Below are positions 33,656 to 42,025 of a DNA stretch of 64,000 nucleotides, in pieces. The stretch is taken from the NCBI GenBank assembly GCA_018268715.1, contig JAFDVZ010000009.1, positions 115,155 to 179,154 on the forward strand, in the 5' to 3' direction. The stretch's first letter is position 1, and every line of letters begins with the position of its first letter. The stretch comes from Acidobacteriota bacterium. Lineage in GTDB: Bacteria > Acidobacteriota > Terriglobia > Bryobacterales > Bryobacteraceae. A program made the position numbers and the translations under genes. The notes beneath the pieces were generated by a model. It saw nothing but the letters and a program-made list of their open reading frames with translations, was not told the DNA's origin and ran no database searches.

Positions 33656-35194
33656 ATGTCCTTACTCGAGATCACAGCTCTGCCCACGGCGGAAAACTCC
33701 GTCATCCACCTGCATCCCACCGATAACATCGGGGTGGCTCGCGTTCCCTTGAGCGCCGGACAAGCGCTGCGCGTCGCCGGCGAGGCGATCACGGCCCGCA
33801 CCGACATCCCGGCCGGGCACAAGGTCGCCTTGCGGGGGATCGGCGCGGGCGATTCGATTGTGCGCTACGGCCAGGTGATGGGGCGCGCGAGCGCAGCGAT
33901 CGCCGCCGGCGAGCACGTGCACACGCATAACGTCGCTTTCGAAGACATCCGCTTCGAATATGAATTTCCGACCGGGGAAGAGCCGGCGCCGGCGCCGGCG
34001 GCCGATGCTCCGACGTTCCTGGGCTACTCGCGCGAGGACGGCCGGGCGGGCACGCGGAACTATATCGCCGTGGTGGCGGCGAGCAACTGCGCGGCGCACA
34101 CGGCCGAGTTGATCGCGGCCAGCTATGCGGGCCAGACGCTGCCGGAAAATGTGGACGGAGTGGTCGCGTTTCCGCATGGGGATGGCTGCGGGCACGCCTT
34201 CGGGCCCGATATGGACCAGTTCCGGCGCACCATCGCCGGCGTGCTGGACCACCCGAACGTATCCTCGGCGATCATCCTGGGGCTGGGCTGCGAGGTGAAT
34301 CAGATCGATTACTATCTGGGCCCGGACGGACCGCGCACGGGACGGGTGGTCGGCATGACGCTGCAGCAGAGCGGCGGCACACGGTCCACGGTGGAGGCGG
34401 CGCGGAGAGAAATCGCCACGATGATCGACCGCGCGGCGAGCGAGCGGCGCGTCGAAACGCCGGCGTCGAAGATTGTTTTGGGGCTGAACTGCGGCGGATC
34501 CGATTCGTTTTCGGGCATCACGGCGAATCCCGCGCTTGGGTGGTGTTCGGACCGGCTGGCGGAGTATGGCGCGGCGGCGGTGTTGGGCGAGACGCCCGAG
34601 AACTTCGGCGCCGAACACCTGCTGGTGAAGCGGGCTCGAAACCGGGCCGTGGCTGAACGACTGCTCCAGTTGATGGCCAACTACCGGGCCTACCTGCGGC
34701 AGTTCGGCAGCACCTTCGACGATAATCCTTCGCCGGGCAACAAGGCCGGCGGATTGACGAATATCCTTGAAAAGAGCCTGGGCGCGGTGGCGAAGGCGGG
34801 AGCTTCCACAATGACCGACGCGATCGATTACGCCGAACGCGTCCGGACGCCGGGCTTCGTCTTCATGAACACGCCCGGCTACGATCCGGTGTCGCTGGCG
34901 GGACTGGCGGCGGGAGGCGCGAACCTGATCGTGTTCACGACGGGTCGCGGCAGCGCCATCGGGTTCCCCACCATTCCCGTGATCAAGGTGGCGAGCAACA
35001 GTGCGACTTACCGGCGCATGAAGGAGAACATCGACGTCAACGCGGGCCGCATCGCCGACGGGCAGGCTACGGTGGCCGACGTGGGTCGAGAAATTCTCGA
35101 GCTGGCGCTCCGCGCGGCGAGCGGCGAGCGAACCCGCGCCGAACTGTTGGGACACCACGAGTTCGTGCCGTGGCGCATCGGTCCGGTGATGTAG
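33656..35194 (+). CDS. uxaA: Altronate dehydratase / UxaA-family hydro-lyase
   Basis: A 512-residue enzyme of the UxaA/GarD family that removes water from an aldonic acid (D-altronate to 2-keto-3-deoxygluconate in the best-known case). It has an N-terminal SAF-like domain (residues about 15-95, [20 protein letters not shown] ... HVHTHNV), then the dehydratase core with [63 protein letters not shown], and [46 protein letters not shown]. The exact substrate is not decided by sequence. Its last 59 codons are included in a 244-bp tandem duplication downstream. Confidence 0.88.
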   Translation: MSLLEITALPTAENSVIHLHPTDNIGVARVPLSAGQALRVAGEAITARTDIPAGHKVALRGIGAGDSIVRYGQVMGRASAAIAAGEHVHTHNVAFEDIRFEYEFPTGEEPAPAPAADAPTFLGYSREDGRAGTRNYIAVVAASNCAAHTAELIAASYAGQTLPENVDGVVAFPHGDGCGHAFGPDMDQFRRTIAGVLDHPNVSSAIILGLGCEVNQIDYYLGPDGPRTGRVVGMTLQQSGGTRSTVEAARREIATMIDRAASERRVETPASKIVLGLNCGGSDSFSGITANPALGWCSDRLAEYGAAAVLGETPENFGAEHLLVKRARNRAVAERLLQLMANYRAYLRQFGSTFDDNPSPGNKAGGLTNILEKSLGAVAKAGASTMTDAIDYAERVRTPGFVFMNTPGYDPVSLAGLAAGGANLIVFTTGRGSAIGFPTIPVIKVASNSATYRRMKENIDVNAGRIADGQATVADVGREILELALRAASGERTRAELLGHHEFVPWRIGPVM

Positions 35195-35201
35195 GGGCGC
35201 G

Positions 35202-35261
35202 TTATTTCGTGGACTTCAACAATGTCTGCACCGGCGACACATCGTTGACGAAGATCACAGC
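35202..35261 (-). pseudogene. Duplicated 3' end of the erythromycin-esterase-like gene (copy 1)
   Basis: Read on the minus strand, it encodes [19 protein letters not shown] followed by stop, against ALIFINDVSPVETLLKPAK in the intact gene. No start codon belongs to it, so it is a remnant of the tandem duplication. Confidence 0.85.
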
Positions 35262-35438
35262 ATGAAGGAGAACATCGACGTCAACGCGGGCCGCATCGCG
35301 GACGGACAGGCTACGGTGGCCGATGTGGGTCGAGAATCTCTCGAGTTGGCGCTTCGCGCGGCGAGCGGCGAGCGAACCCGCGCCGAACTGTTGGGACACC
35401 ACGAGTTCGTGCCGTGGCGCATCGGTCCGGTGATGTAG
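35262..35438 (+). pseudogene. 58-codon duplicate of the UxaA C-terminus (copy 2)
   Basis: This copy begins with an in-frame ATG and ends with TAG, so it is a complete 58-codon ORF (starting [20 protein letters not shown], ending [11 protein letters not shown]). Compared with the UxaA tail it has five synonymous codon changes and one amino-acid change (Ile to Ser). No convincing Shine-Dalgarno sequence precedes it. It is most simply a duplication remnant, but the pattern of changes suggests it diverged while coding. Confidence 0.8.
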
Positions 35439-35445
35439 GGGCGCG

Positions 35446-35505
35446 TTATTTCGTGGACTTCAACAATGTCTGCACCGGCGACACATCGTTGACGAAGGTC
35501 AGAGC
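35446..35505 (-). pseudogene. Duplicated 3' end of the erythromycin-esterase-like gene (copy 2)
   Basis: Read on the minus strand, it encodes [19 protein letters not shown] and a stop, differing from copy 1 at two bases. It is a remnant without a start. Confidence 0.85.
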
Positions 35506-35682
35506 ATGGAGCAGAACATCGACGTCAACGCGGGCCGCATCGCCGACGGACAGGCTACGGTGGCAGATGTGGGTCGAGAATTTCTCGAGCTGGCGCTCCG
35601 CGCCGTGAGCGGCGAGCGAACCCGCGCCGAACTGTTGGGCCACCACGAGTTTGTACCGTGGCGCATCGGTCCGGTGATGTAG
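35506..35682 (+). pseudogene. 58-codon duplicate of the UxaA C-terminus (copy 3)
   Basis: A complete 58-codon ORF ([20 protein letters not shown] at the start, same C-terminus as UxaA). Relative to the UxaA tail it has seven synonymous changes and four amino-acid changes (Lys to Glu, Glu to Gln, Ile to Phe, Ala to Val). It is adjacent to the genuine end of the convergent gene. Confidence 0.8.
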
Positions 35683-35689
35683 GGGCGCG

Positions 35690-37870
35690 TTATTTCGCGG
35701 GCTTCAACAATGTCTCCACCGGCGACACATCATTGATGAAGATCAGGGCGTCGTAGAGGCGGGACAGCGCTTCCGAACGCAGGTTCAGGCTGGGCGCGTC
35801 CACGTTCCAGACTGTGCCGAAGTCGTAGAACAGGTGCGGACGATCCAACCAGCGCCCCAGCGGCGAGTCGCCGGGAATGCTCTTCACATCCAGGAAGAAG
35901 GCCGGCAGTCCCACGGCGCTCAACTGCGCGTCCCCCGTTTCGTCCGCGCCCGGCGGGACATACCAGCGCCCCAGCGCCGTCAATCTCCCGCCCGTCATCG
36001 ACACCGCGCTAACCCTGCCGTTGCGCAACATCGAGGCGACGGAAAAGTAGCCGGCGCCGAAGCGATCGCGCAATACCGTGCCCATGCCGTATTCCTCCGA
36101 CAAGCCGCGCCCCGAGCGGACGTGGATGTTGGTAGACCAGACGACGATCTTCGCTGCCGGATAGGCATCGGTGGCGAGCCACGCGACGTTGGACGCCAGG
36201 ACGGAATCGCGATACAGGTAGCTCTGACCCGTAATCAACATCGAGGTGGACTGGAAGACGGTGGCGGCGGCGTGGCGCGCGTCGCGCCAGGCCTCAACAG
36301 AGGACGCCCGCGTGAACTCCTCGCGTTTGCGGTCGAAGATGGCGATAATGTCGCCCGCTTCCTTGGCGGCGGTGCGGCCGGTGGAGTCCTTCACACCTCC
36401 ACGGTTGCTCTCCAGCGCCGACGTTTGCGCGTAGGCGACGGCGGCGGCGCCCTGGTCGGCCGGCGAATGCTTCTTCAGGAAGTCGAGAACCCGGCGGGCG
36501 GCCGGGCCTGAAGCCTGGGCGTCGATGGGAGCGACGTGCAGCGCCGGGCGGGCGCCACGCGACTGGTTGTACGAACGCATCCAGCGGACGGCCTGGCGCG
36601 CCTCCGCGATGTACCAGGGCCAGAGATTCAACTCCTCGAGACTCGCCTCGTCGCCGCCCTCGCCCGCGTTGATGTAGCGGTCGAGCGCCTCCGCGGCGGG
36701 CCAACTGGACTCCAGGGCGAGGACGCTGAAACCCTTCTGCTCGACCAGATACTTCAACAGCGCCAGCTTGGCCTCGAAGGTTTCCTTCGAACCGGAGACG
36801 GCTTCGCCGAGCCCCACCACGCGGGCATCGCCGACGGCCTGGTCAAACGGTTCGAGGCGATCGAGCGGGACCGCGCGCTGCTTGAGCGCCGCCGCGATCT
36901 CCGCGTTCCGCGCCGGGTCGAGCGGGGGAGCGACGGCGCGGCTGGAGAGCACCTTCGACTCCGTGAGACGCCAGCCGAACGGCCCGTTCCCCCAGGTGTC
37001 CTGAGTGACGTAGACGACTTCCCAGGGGTTCGCCGCGGCCTGGCGGCGGCGCTGCTGGCGGATGGTCGCCACCACGCCTTCGGCGTTGAACTGGGCGTAG
37101 GTGAGGAGGCTTGACGACGTGTATTTTGCGCCGCGCTGGAGGTCCTGGCGGATACCGTCGAAGACCTCCTCGAAGGGCGTCTTGATGGTCCCCGAAACAA
37201 CCTTCGCGTCCGAGGCCAGGACGCCCGCCACCAGCGACGAGTCGCCGCTTTCGTAGGCCCGATCGATCTGCTTGTACAGGTCGCGCAACGCCCTCTGCGC
37301 GCCGCTCAAGTCGGCCACCGCCGACTCCGGCGAGGGCAGCACGGTGAGATCCACGTCATCGGCCATCGCCTTGCCCCGGCCCGACCAACCGACGCCCAAC
37401 GTGAGGGTTTCGCCGTCGCCGGGCACGAATCCGTCAATCTTGACGGTCTCCCACCGGGTGGCGATGACCGGGGCCTGCTCCATCGAATCCGAATAGACGA
37501 TGCGGCCGTCGGAGTCCGTCACTCGTAGCCAAAGCTGAATGCGGTGGCCGGGAGCGCCGGGGTCGAGCCGCAAGCGGGCCGAGTATCGCACGCCGCGCCC
37601 GCGATAGGAGGCCGCCGGGATGCTCTGCGAAAGGCTCCCAATCTGGGGAACGGAACGTTCCGCGGAAACGACGAGACACTTCGAGGCGCAGCCTTCCTGG
37701 CGCGAGACTACCGCGGAGTAGCCGAGGGCGGCGAGATCGGCGGGGAGCGGCCAGTTGGGCGGGGCCTTTCCGATTTCACCGTCGTCAAAGCCGAGATTGC
37801 GCGGCTTGACGGCTTGCGCGGACACAGCGAGAGACAACAGAACGGAGGCTATCAGACTTCGAAGTCTCAT
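35690..37870 (-). CDS. Secreted erythromycin-esterase-like protein
   Basis: A 726-residue protein with a signal peptide (SLIASVLLSLAVSAQA). Residues about 20-180 form a carbohydrate-binding-like beta-sandwich (APGHRIQLWLRVTDSDGRIVYSD), about 190-310 an NTF2-like region (SDAKVVSGTIKTPFEEVFDG), and about 325-726 the erythromycin-esterase domain. In that domain VVGLGEAVSGSKETFEAKLALLKYLVEQKGFSVLALESSWP corresponds to the usual LGExxHGxxEF block, but the His is replaced by Ser. The later IVVWSTNIHV matches the WxHNxH block with loss of the first His. Catalysis of ring opening is therefore doubtful. The 3' end is part of the tandem junction repeat. Confidence 0.82.
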   Translation of the reverse strand: MRLRSLIASVLLSLAVSAQAVKPRNLGFDDGEIGKAPPNWPLPADLAALGYSAVVSRQEGCASKCLVVSAERSVPQIGSLSQSIPAASYRGRGVRYSARLRLDPGAPGHRIQLWLRVTDSDGRIVYSDSMEQAPVIATRWETVKIDGFVPGDGETLTLGVGWSGRGKAMADDVDLTVLPSPESAVADLSGAQRALRDLYKQIDRAYESGDSSLVAGVLASDAKVVSGTIKTPFEEVFDGIRQDLQRGAKYTSSSLLTYAQFNAEGVVATIRQQRRRQAAANPWEVVYVTQDTWGNGPFGWRLTESKVLSSRAVAPPLDPARNAEIAAALKQRAVPLDRLEPFDQAVGDARVVGLGEAVSGSKETFEAKLALLKYLVEQKGFSVLALESSWPAAEALDRYINAGEGGDEASLEELNLWPWYIAEARQAVRWMRSYNQSRGARPALHVAPIDAQASGPAARRVLDFLKKHSPADQGAAAVAYAQTSALESNRGGVKDSTGRTAAKEAGDIIAIFDRKREEFTRASSVEAWRDARHAAATVFQSTSMLITGQSYLYRDSVLASNVAWLATDAYPAAKIVVWSTNIHVRSGRGLSEEYGMGTVLRDRFGAGYFSVASMLRNGRVSAVSMTGGRLTALGRWYVPPGADETGDAQLSAVGLPAFFLDVKSIPGDSPLGRWLDRPHLFYDFGTVWNVDAPSLNLRSEALSRLYDALIFINDVSPVETLLKPAK

Positions 37871-38012
37871 GGCGGGCTGATACCAGGGTGATGGAGCGGG
37901 ACGGAGATTGCAACCATCCCGCCATGGACGCCCGAGTCAGGACGGAGTTAGACGGCGGGCTAACTCGCGGGATAACTCGCTCCGGGGCCCTTTGAGTCAG
38001 ACGGAGGGCCGC

Positions 38013-38618
38013 TTACCAGACGACGCCGCGGGCGCGCAGTTCGCCCTGCACCTGCGCTTCGCCGTGGAACTGAACCGCGTCGATGCCGCACCGGCGCGCG
38101 CCTTCCACATAGGCCTCGACATCGTCGGTGAAGAAACATTCCGAGGGCTGGCAGCCGGCGAGCGCGACGGCGCGCTCGTAGATGACCGGCGCGGGCTTCA
38201 TGGCTCCAACTTCGTTCGACAGCACGCGTCGTTCGAACAGGCCGAGGATCGGGTAGTTCGCCTCGAGCATTTCAAAGTGCAGCGGGTTGGTGTTCGACAG
38301 CAGCACGAGCGGATAGCGGGCGCCGAGCGCTTCAAGCCACTCGCGCGAGATCAGCGTGCGGGGCAGGAAGATGCTGAACCAAACGTCGCGGAACTCTTCA
38401 AACGACATGTCGAGATCGAGGATGCCGCACAGTTCGGCGACGAAGGCGCGGGAGTCCACCTGGCCGCTTTCAAAGCGGACCACCAGGTCGGTGGCGCCGA
38501 TGCGCTTGGGGATTTCGGCGGCGGGAATGCCGCAGCGGCGCTCCATCACGGCGTATCCGCGCTTGAAATCGAAGGGCACGATGGTGTTGCCGAGGTCAAA
38601 AATGACGGCTTTTATCAT
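38013..38618 (-). CDS. HAD-superfamily hydrolase (subfamily IA)
   Basis: A 201-residue phosphatase-like protein. Motif I is VIFDLGNTIV, with the nucleophilic Asp but Gly-Asn-Thr in place of Asp-Gly-Thr, as in the YihX branch. Motif II is VLLSNTN, motif III includes the Lys of GAMKPAPVIYERA, and motif IV is CFFTDDVEAYVEGARRCGI. The start at 38618 fits the family start MIKAVIFDLGNT better than the ORF start four codons earlier. It probably dephosphorylates sugar phosphates; the substrate is unknown. It is divergent from the SRP RNA gene. Confidence 0.9.
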   Translation of the reverse strand: MIKAVIFDLGNTIVPFDFKRGYAVMERRCGIPAAEIPKRIGATDLVVRFESGQVDSRAFVAELCGILDLDMSFEEFRDVWFSIFLPRTLISREWLEALGARYPLVLLSNTNPLHFEMLEANYPILGLFERRVLSNEVGAMKPAPVIYERAVALAGCQPSECFFTDDVEAYVEGARRCGIDAVQFHGEAQVQGELRARGVVW

Positions 38619-38658
38619 TTGACGAAACAACCATGGTAGCTTTCCGCGGCAGGTGCGG

Positions 38659-38664
38659 TAAAAT
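38659..38664 (+). promoter_or_regulatory. -10 element of the SRP RNA gene
   Basis: TAAAAT ends 7 nt before the predicted 5' end of the SRP RNA at 38672, the expected distance. A matching -35 is not obvious. Confidence 0.55.
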
Positions 38665-38671
38665 AGCGGTT

Positions 38672-38780
38672 TGTCAGGCTCCGGGCTCCGTGCAATGGGC
38701 GGCCGTAAACCCCGCCAGGTCCGGAAGGAAGCAACGGTAGCGGTTTAGCTTGTGTGCCGCGGATCACCCGGGGTCTGGCA
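38672..38780 (+). ncRNA. ffs: Signal recognition particle RNA (small bacterial type, 4.5S-like)
   Basis: A 109-nt RNA with the conserved SRP domain IV loop sequence CCAGGTCCGGAAGGAAGCA at 38715-38733. The two ends, TGTCAGGCTCCGGG (38672-38685) and CCCGGGGTCTGGCA (38767-38780), pair over 14 bp with G-U pairs, closing the long hairpin typical of the short bacterial SRP RNA. There is no Alu domain. It guides Ffh to signal sequences on ribosomes. It lies just upstream of dnaX, an arrangement shared with several bacteria. Confidence 0.96.
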
Positions 38781-38806
38781 TTTGACGGTCCTTCGTTCAT
38801 CCCCTC

Positions 38807-40537
38807 ATGTATCAAGTCATCGCCCGTAAGTACCGGCCGCAGGACTTTTCGGAGCTGGTGGGACAGGAGCATGTCCGCACTACGCTGGCCAACGCCATCG
38901 GCCAGGGCCGCATCGCGCACGGCTACATCTTCTCCGGCCAGCGCGGAACGGGCAAGACGACGGTGGCGCGCATCCTGGCGCGCTGCCTGAACTGCGTCAG
39001 CGGACCCACCGGACATCCTTGCGGCGTGTGCGCCAGTTGCGTGGAGATCAGCGCGGGCAACGCTCCCGACGTGATCGAGATCGACGCGGCGTCCAACCGC
39101 GGCATCAACGAAATGCGCGAACTGCGCGAGAACGTGCGCTACCGGCCGGCGCGCGACCGCTTCAAGGTGTTCATCATCGACGAAGCACACCAGATCACCA
39201 ACGAAGCGTTCAACGCGTTGCTGAAGACGTTGGAGGAGCCGCCCGAATGGGTGGTGTTCATCCTGTGCACCACCGAATCGCACAAGATTCCGACGACCAT
39301 CGCGTCGCGCTGCCAGCAGTTCAGCTTCCGCTCCGTCGACTTTCAGGAGCTGACGGCGCGCATGCGGTGGATCTGCGAGCAGGAGGGCATCCAGACCGAC
39401 GACGACACGCTGGCGGTGCTCGCGCAGGCGGGCGAGGGCAGCGTGCGCGATTCGCTGTCGGCGCTCGACCAGGCGATTGCGTGCTGCGGGGCGCAGTTGA
39501 GCGCGCCGGACGTGCGGCAGTTGCTGGGGATGTTTTCGCTGGCGTCGCTCGAAATGGTCGCCGAGGCGCTGAAGAACGGCGATTCGGGCGCGATGCTGGG
39601 CGTCGTGCAGGAGCTCGAACGCAATGGGCATAACCTGCAGCATTACTGCCGCGAACTGGCGCGATATTTCCGCAATCTGCTGGTGGTGAAGATCGCCGGA
39701 CAGGAGACGCGGCTGGTGGCGGCTTCGACCGAGGAGCAGTCGCAGATGGCTCGGGCGGGCGCGGCGTTCACCGAGGAAGACCTGACGCGGTATTTGCAGA
39801 TTACGCTCGATTTGTTCAAGGATCTGCAGTTTTCGCTACAGCCGCGGCTGCATTTGGAACTCGGGCTGCTGCGGCTGGTGCATGCGGGTAAGCTGATGTC
39901 GATCGAGGAAGCGCTGGCTCGCGTGTCGTCGGGGCCCGCGCCGGCGGCCGCTCCGCGCCCCGCGCCCGTTCGTAGCGCGCCTGTCGCGGCCGCGCCGCCT
40001 CCCGCGCGAACCGGGCCGTCTCCGTTTGCGCGCGATACGGCGAAGAAGACGTTCGCCGCGCCGGTTGCCGCGCCTCGGGCCGTGGAAGTACCGCGGGCGG
40101 TGGCGGCTCCTCGGGCAGTGGATGCCGCGGAAGCTCCGCCTGTCGCGGAGCCTGTGAAGGATCCCTCCGCCGTCGACTGGCGCGCCGCCATCCACGCGGC
40201 GCTGGTGGAGAAGGAGCTGACGCATTCGGCCGACGCGGTGGAGCACTCCGACATCGTGTTTTCGGGCACGGAGCTGACGTTCACCACCGGGCGGCTGTAC
40301 GGCATCGCGATTCGCGGCGAGGTGGAGATCCCGAAGATCGTGCAGCAACTGGCGGGACGCCCGTTGAAGATCACGGTGAAACAGGGCGATGTGCAGACGG
40401 CGGCCGCGCTGAATCCGCCGGCGCCGAAGGATGACGCGGCGCTCTCCGAACGGGCGTTGTCGCATCCGGAAGTGCAGCGATTTCGCGAGTTATTCCCCGA
40501 TTCCAATGTCCGCGACGTGCGAAACTTAAAGGATTGA
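38807..40537 (+). CDS. dnaX: DNA polymerase III subunits gamma and tau
   Basis: A 576-residue clamp-loader ATPase. It begins with MYQVIARKYRPQDFSELVGQ, has Walker A GQRGTGKT (44-51), a four-Cys zinc module (CLNC ... CGVCASC, about 60-78), DEAH-type Walker B (FIIDEAHQI) and sensor LCTTESHKIPTTIASRCQQF. From about residue 375 a low-complexity Ala/Pro-rich linker of about 80 residues precedes a C-terminal domain that should bind the polymerase and helicase. I see no A-rich slippery site that would produce a short gamma form. ybaB follows one base after the stop. Confidence 0.96.
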   Translation: MYQVIARKYRPQDFSELVGQEHVRTTLANAIGQGRIAHGYIFSGQRGTGKTTVARILARCLNCVSGPTGHPCGVCASCVEISAGNAPDVIEIDAASNRGINEMRELRENVRYRPARDRFKVFIIDEAHQITNEAFNALLKTLEEPPEWVVFILCTTESHKIPTTIASRCQQFSFRSVDFQELTARMRWICEQEGIQTDDDTLAVLAQAGEGSVRDSLSALDQAIACCGAQLSAPDVRQLLGMFSLASLEMVAEALKNGDSGAMLGVVQELERNGHNLQHYCRELARYFRNLLVVKIAGQETRLVAASTEEQSQMARAGAAFTEEDLTRYLQITLDLFKDLQFSLQPRLHLELGLLRLVHAGKLMSIEEALARVSSGPAPAAAPRPAPVRSAPVAAAPPPARTGPSPFARDTAKKTFAAPVAAPRAVEVPRAVAAPRAVDAAEAPPVAEPVKDPSAVDWRAAIHAALVEKELTHSADAVEHSDIVFSGTELTFTTGRLYGIAIRGEVEIPKIVQQLAGRPLKITVKQGDVQTAAALNPPAPKDDAALSERALSHPEVQRFRELFPDSNVRDVRNLKD

Positions 40538-40538
40538 T

Positions 40539-40847
40539 ATGAAGCTACCCGGCAACATGCAGTCGATGATGAAGCAGGCGCAGCAGATGCAGGCGAAGTT
40601 GCAGGAAGAGATCGCGCAAATTCGCGTGGAGGCGTCTGCCGGCGGGGGCATGGTCACGGTGAAAATGGACGGGCATAAGAACTGCCTGGGCGTGAAGATC
40701 GACCCGGAAGTGGCGGGCGATGTCGAGATGCTGCAGGACATGGTGCTGGCCGCCGTGAACGAGGCGTCGAAGAAGGTCGATCAGGAAGCGCAGACGAAGA
40801 TGGGCGGCATGCTGGGCGGAATGGGACTGCCTCCGGGATTGTTCTAG
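40539..40847 (+). CDS. YbaB/EbfC family nucleoid-associated protein
   Basis: A 102-residue DNA-binding protein. The N-terminal helix is NMQSMMKQAQQMQAKLQEEIAQIRVEASAGGGMVTVKMDGH, followed by LGVKIDPEVA, EMLQDMVLAAVNEASKKVDQEAQTKM and the Gly/Met-rich tail GGMLGGMGLPPGLF, all family landmarks. It forms dimers that bind DNA. Position between dnaX and recR is the canonical one, and the starts and stops are almost abutting. Confidence 0.96.
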   Translation: MKLPGNMQSMMKQAQQMQAKLQEEIAQIRVEASAGGGMVTVKMDGHKNCLGVKIDPEVAGDVEMLQDMVLAAVNEASKKVDQEAQTKMGGMLGGMGLPPGLF

Positions 40848-40853
40848 CCGCGA

Positions 40854-41453
40854 ATGCCCGACTTCGCCGAACCACTCGCACGATTGATTCAGGAGTTCAA
40901 GCGGCTGCCTGGCATCGGACAGAAGTCGGCGCAGCGGCTGGCGTTCCACGTGTTGCGATCGCAGCGGGAGGACGCCGAGCGGCTGGCGCAGGCCGTCCTG
41001 GATGTCAAGGACAAGCTGGGGCTGTGCGCCAATTGCGGGAATATCGCGGATTCCGAGTTATGCACGTTCTGCACGGATCCGAACCGCGACCGGTCGACGA
41101 TTTGCGTGGTCGAGGAGCCGCATAACATCCTGCCCGTCGAGACCACCCGTCAGTTTAACGGCGTGTATCACGTGCTGCACGGCTCCATTTCGCCCTTGCG
41201 GGGCGTTGGCCCCGAACAGTTGCATATCAAGACGCTGCTGGCTCGGCTTGAGTCGGGCGATGTGCAAGAGATCATCCTGGCCACCAATCCGACGGTGGAG
41301 GGCGAGGCCACGGCCGTCTACCTGTCGCGGCTGCTGAAGCCGTTGGGCGTGCGGGCGACGCGCATCGCCATGGGGATTCCGGTGGGCAGCGATCTCGAGT
41401 TCGCCGATGAGGTGACCATGACAAAGTCGCTTGAGAATCGCCGGGAGATGTAG
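40854..41453 (+). CDS. recR: Recombination mediator protein RecR
   Basis: A 199-residue protein for RecF-pathway gap repair. The N-terminal helix-hairpin-helix region is [25 protein letters not shown]; the zinc finger is CANC ... CTFC (about residues 58-73); the Toprim domain starts with [15 protein letters not shown] and includes [19 protein letters not shown]. The C-terminal [27 protein letters not shown] is also canonical. It starts 6 nt after ybaB and is followed 2 nt later by a GTG-started gene of unknown function. Confidence 0.97.
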   Translation: MPDFAEPLARLIQEFKRLPGIGQKSAQRLAFHVLRSQREDAERLAQAVLDVKDKLGLCANCGNIADSELCTFCTDPNRDRSTICVVEEPHNILPVETTRQFNGVYHVLHGSISPLRGVGPEQLHIKTLLARLESGDVQEIILATNPTVEGEATAVYLSRLLKPLGVRATRIAMGIPVGSDLEFADEVTMTKSLENRREM

Positions 41454-41455
41454 CT

Positions 41456-42013
41456 GTGCGGTATTACCGCCGGTCCTGGATTCCGCCGTTTCTGCGCGTG
41501 CTGCTGATTGAAAGCGGATCGCGTTCGCTGGTGGAGAAGAATATTTCGCATATCCAGGAGACGTACGGCGCGGGCGTGCCGATCGACGTGGTCACCTGTT
41601 ATGCCGGCGCTCCCCAGGGGTTGAACCTCGAGTCAGGCAAGGTTTTCTGGATCCCGGAGTATGGACCGGAGGGTCGCGAACGATTGCTGGCGGAGTTACT
41701 CGCGCGGAATTACTCCACGGTCGGGGTGGTTTGTTCGGCTGAGCCGGTGATGACCAAGTGGAAATGGTGGCTGGTGTATAAGCTGCCGGCAAAGGTCTTC
41801 ATCCTCAACGAAAACGGCGACTACTTCTGGGTTCACGCGGCCAACTGGCGGTTGATTCTGCATTTCGCGCTGTATCGCGCGGGATTGACAGGCGCGGGAG
41901 CGGCGTCCACCATCGCGCGGTTGCTGCTGTTTCCCTTCACGCTGGCCGGCCTGATGGCGTTCGCCGGCTGGGTGCACTTGAAGCGGCGGGTGCGGCTCGC
42001 CCTGGCGCGGTAG
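41456..42013 (+). CDS. Uncharacterised protein with a C-terminal membrane segment, downstream of recR
   Basis: A 185-residue protein starting with GTG at 41456, 2 nt after recR. The N-terminal part looks like a Rossmann-type strand-helix alternation (PFLRVLLIESGSRSLVEKNI, GVPIDVVTCYAGAP, NYSTVGVVCSAEP). Then comes a conserved-looking block, KWWLVYKLPAKVFILNENGDYFWVHAANWRLILHF, and a hydrophobic segment LLLFPFTLAGLMAFAGWVHL followed by a basic tail. I do not recognise the family. The start of the fold resembles glycosyltransferase-like proteins that face the membrane, but that is only an impression. Confidence 0.75.
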   Translation: MRYYRRSWIPPFLRVLLIESGSRSLVEKNISHIQETYGAGVPIDVVTCYAGAPQGLNLESGKVFWIPEYGPEGRERLLAELLARNYSTVGVVCSAEPVMTKWKWWLVYKLPAKVFILNENGDYFWVHAANWRLILHFALYRAGLTGAGAASTIARLLLFPFTLAGLMAFAGWVHLKRRVRLALAR

Positions 42014-42025
42014 AATCGAACATAC

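Larger units (their letters stand above)
35018..35749. repeat. Three tandem copies of a 244-bp gene-junction segment
   Basis: Copies lie at 35018-35261, 35262-35505 and 35506-35749. Each contains the last 58 codons plus stop of the UxaA gene on the + strand and, 7 nt later, the last 19 codons plus stop of the convergent erythromycin-esterase-like gene on the - strand. Copy 1 supplies the real UxaA end and copy 3 the real end of the esterase-like gene; copy 2 is remnants of both. Copies start at ATG(AAG/GAG) and end at GATCA-x-x-GC, pointing to short homology (GCATG / GGCGT) at the joints. The copies differ at about 6 to 12 codons in the UxaA part. Confidence 0.93.

Noticed and set aside
34018..35158. 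Long minus-strand frame opposite the UxaA gene
   Set aside because: No family features; high Arg/His content typical of the antisense of GC-rich coding sequence.
35414..35608. A 64-codon ORF crossing repeat copies 2 and 3
   Set aside because: Its frame conflicts with the two duplicated ends and is created by the joint; the in-phase remnants explain the sequence.
40000..40150. Repetitive Ala/Pro-coding DNA in dnaX considered as a repeat array
   Set aside because: It is the ordinary low-complexity linker of the gamma/tau subunit; the triplets are not a regular array.
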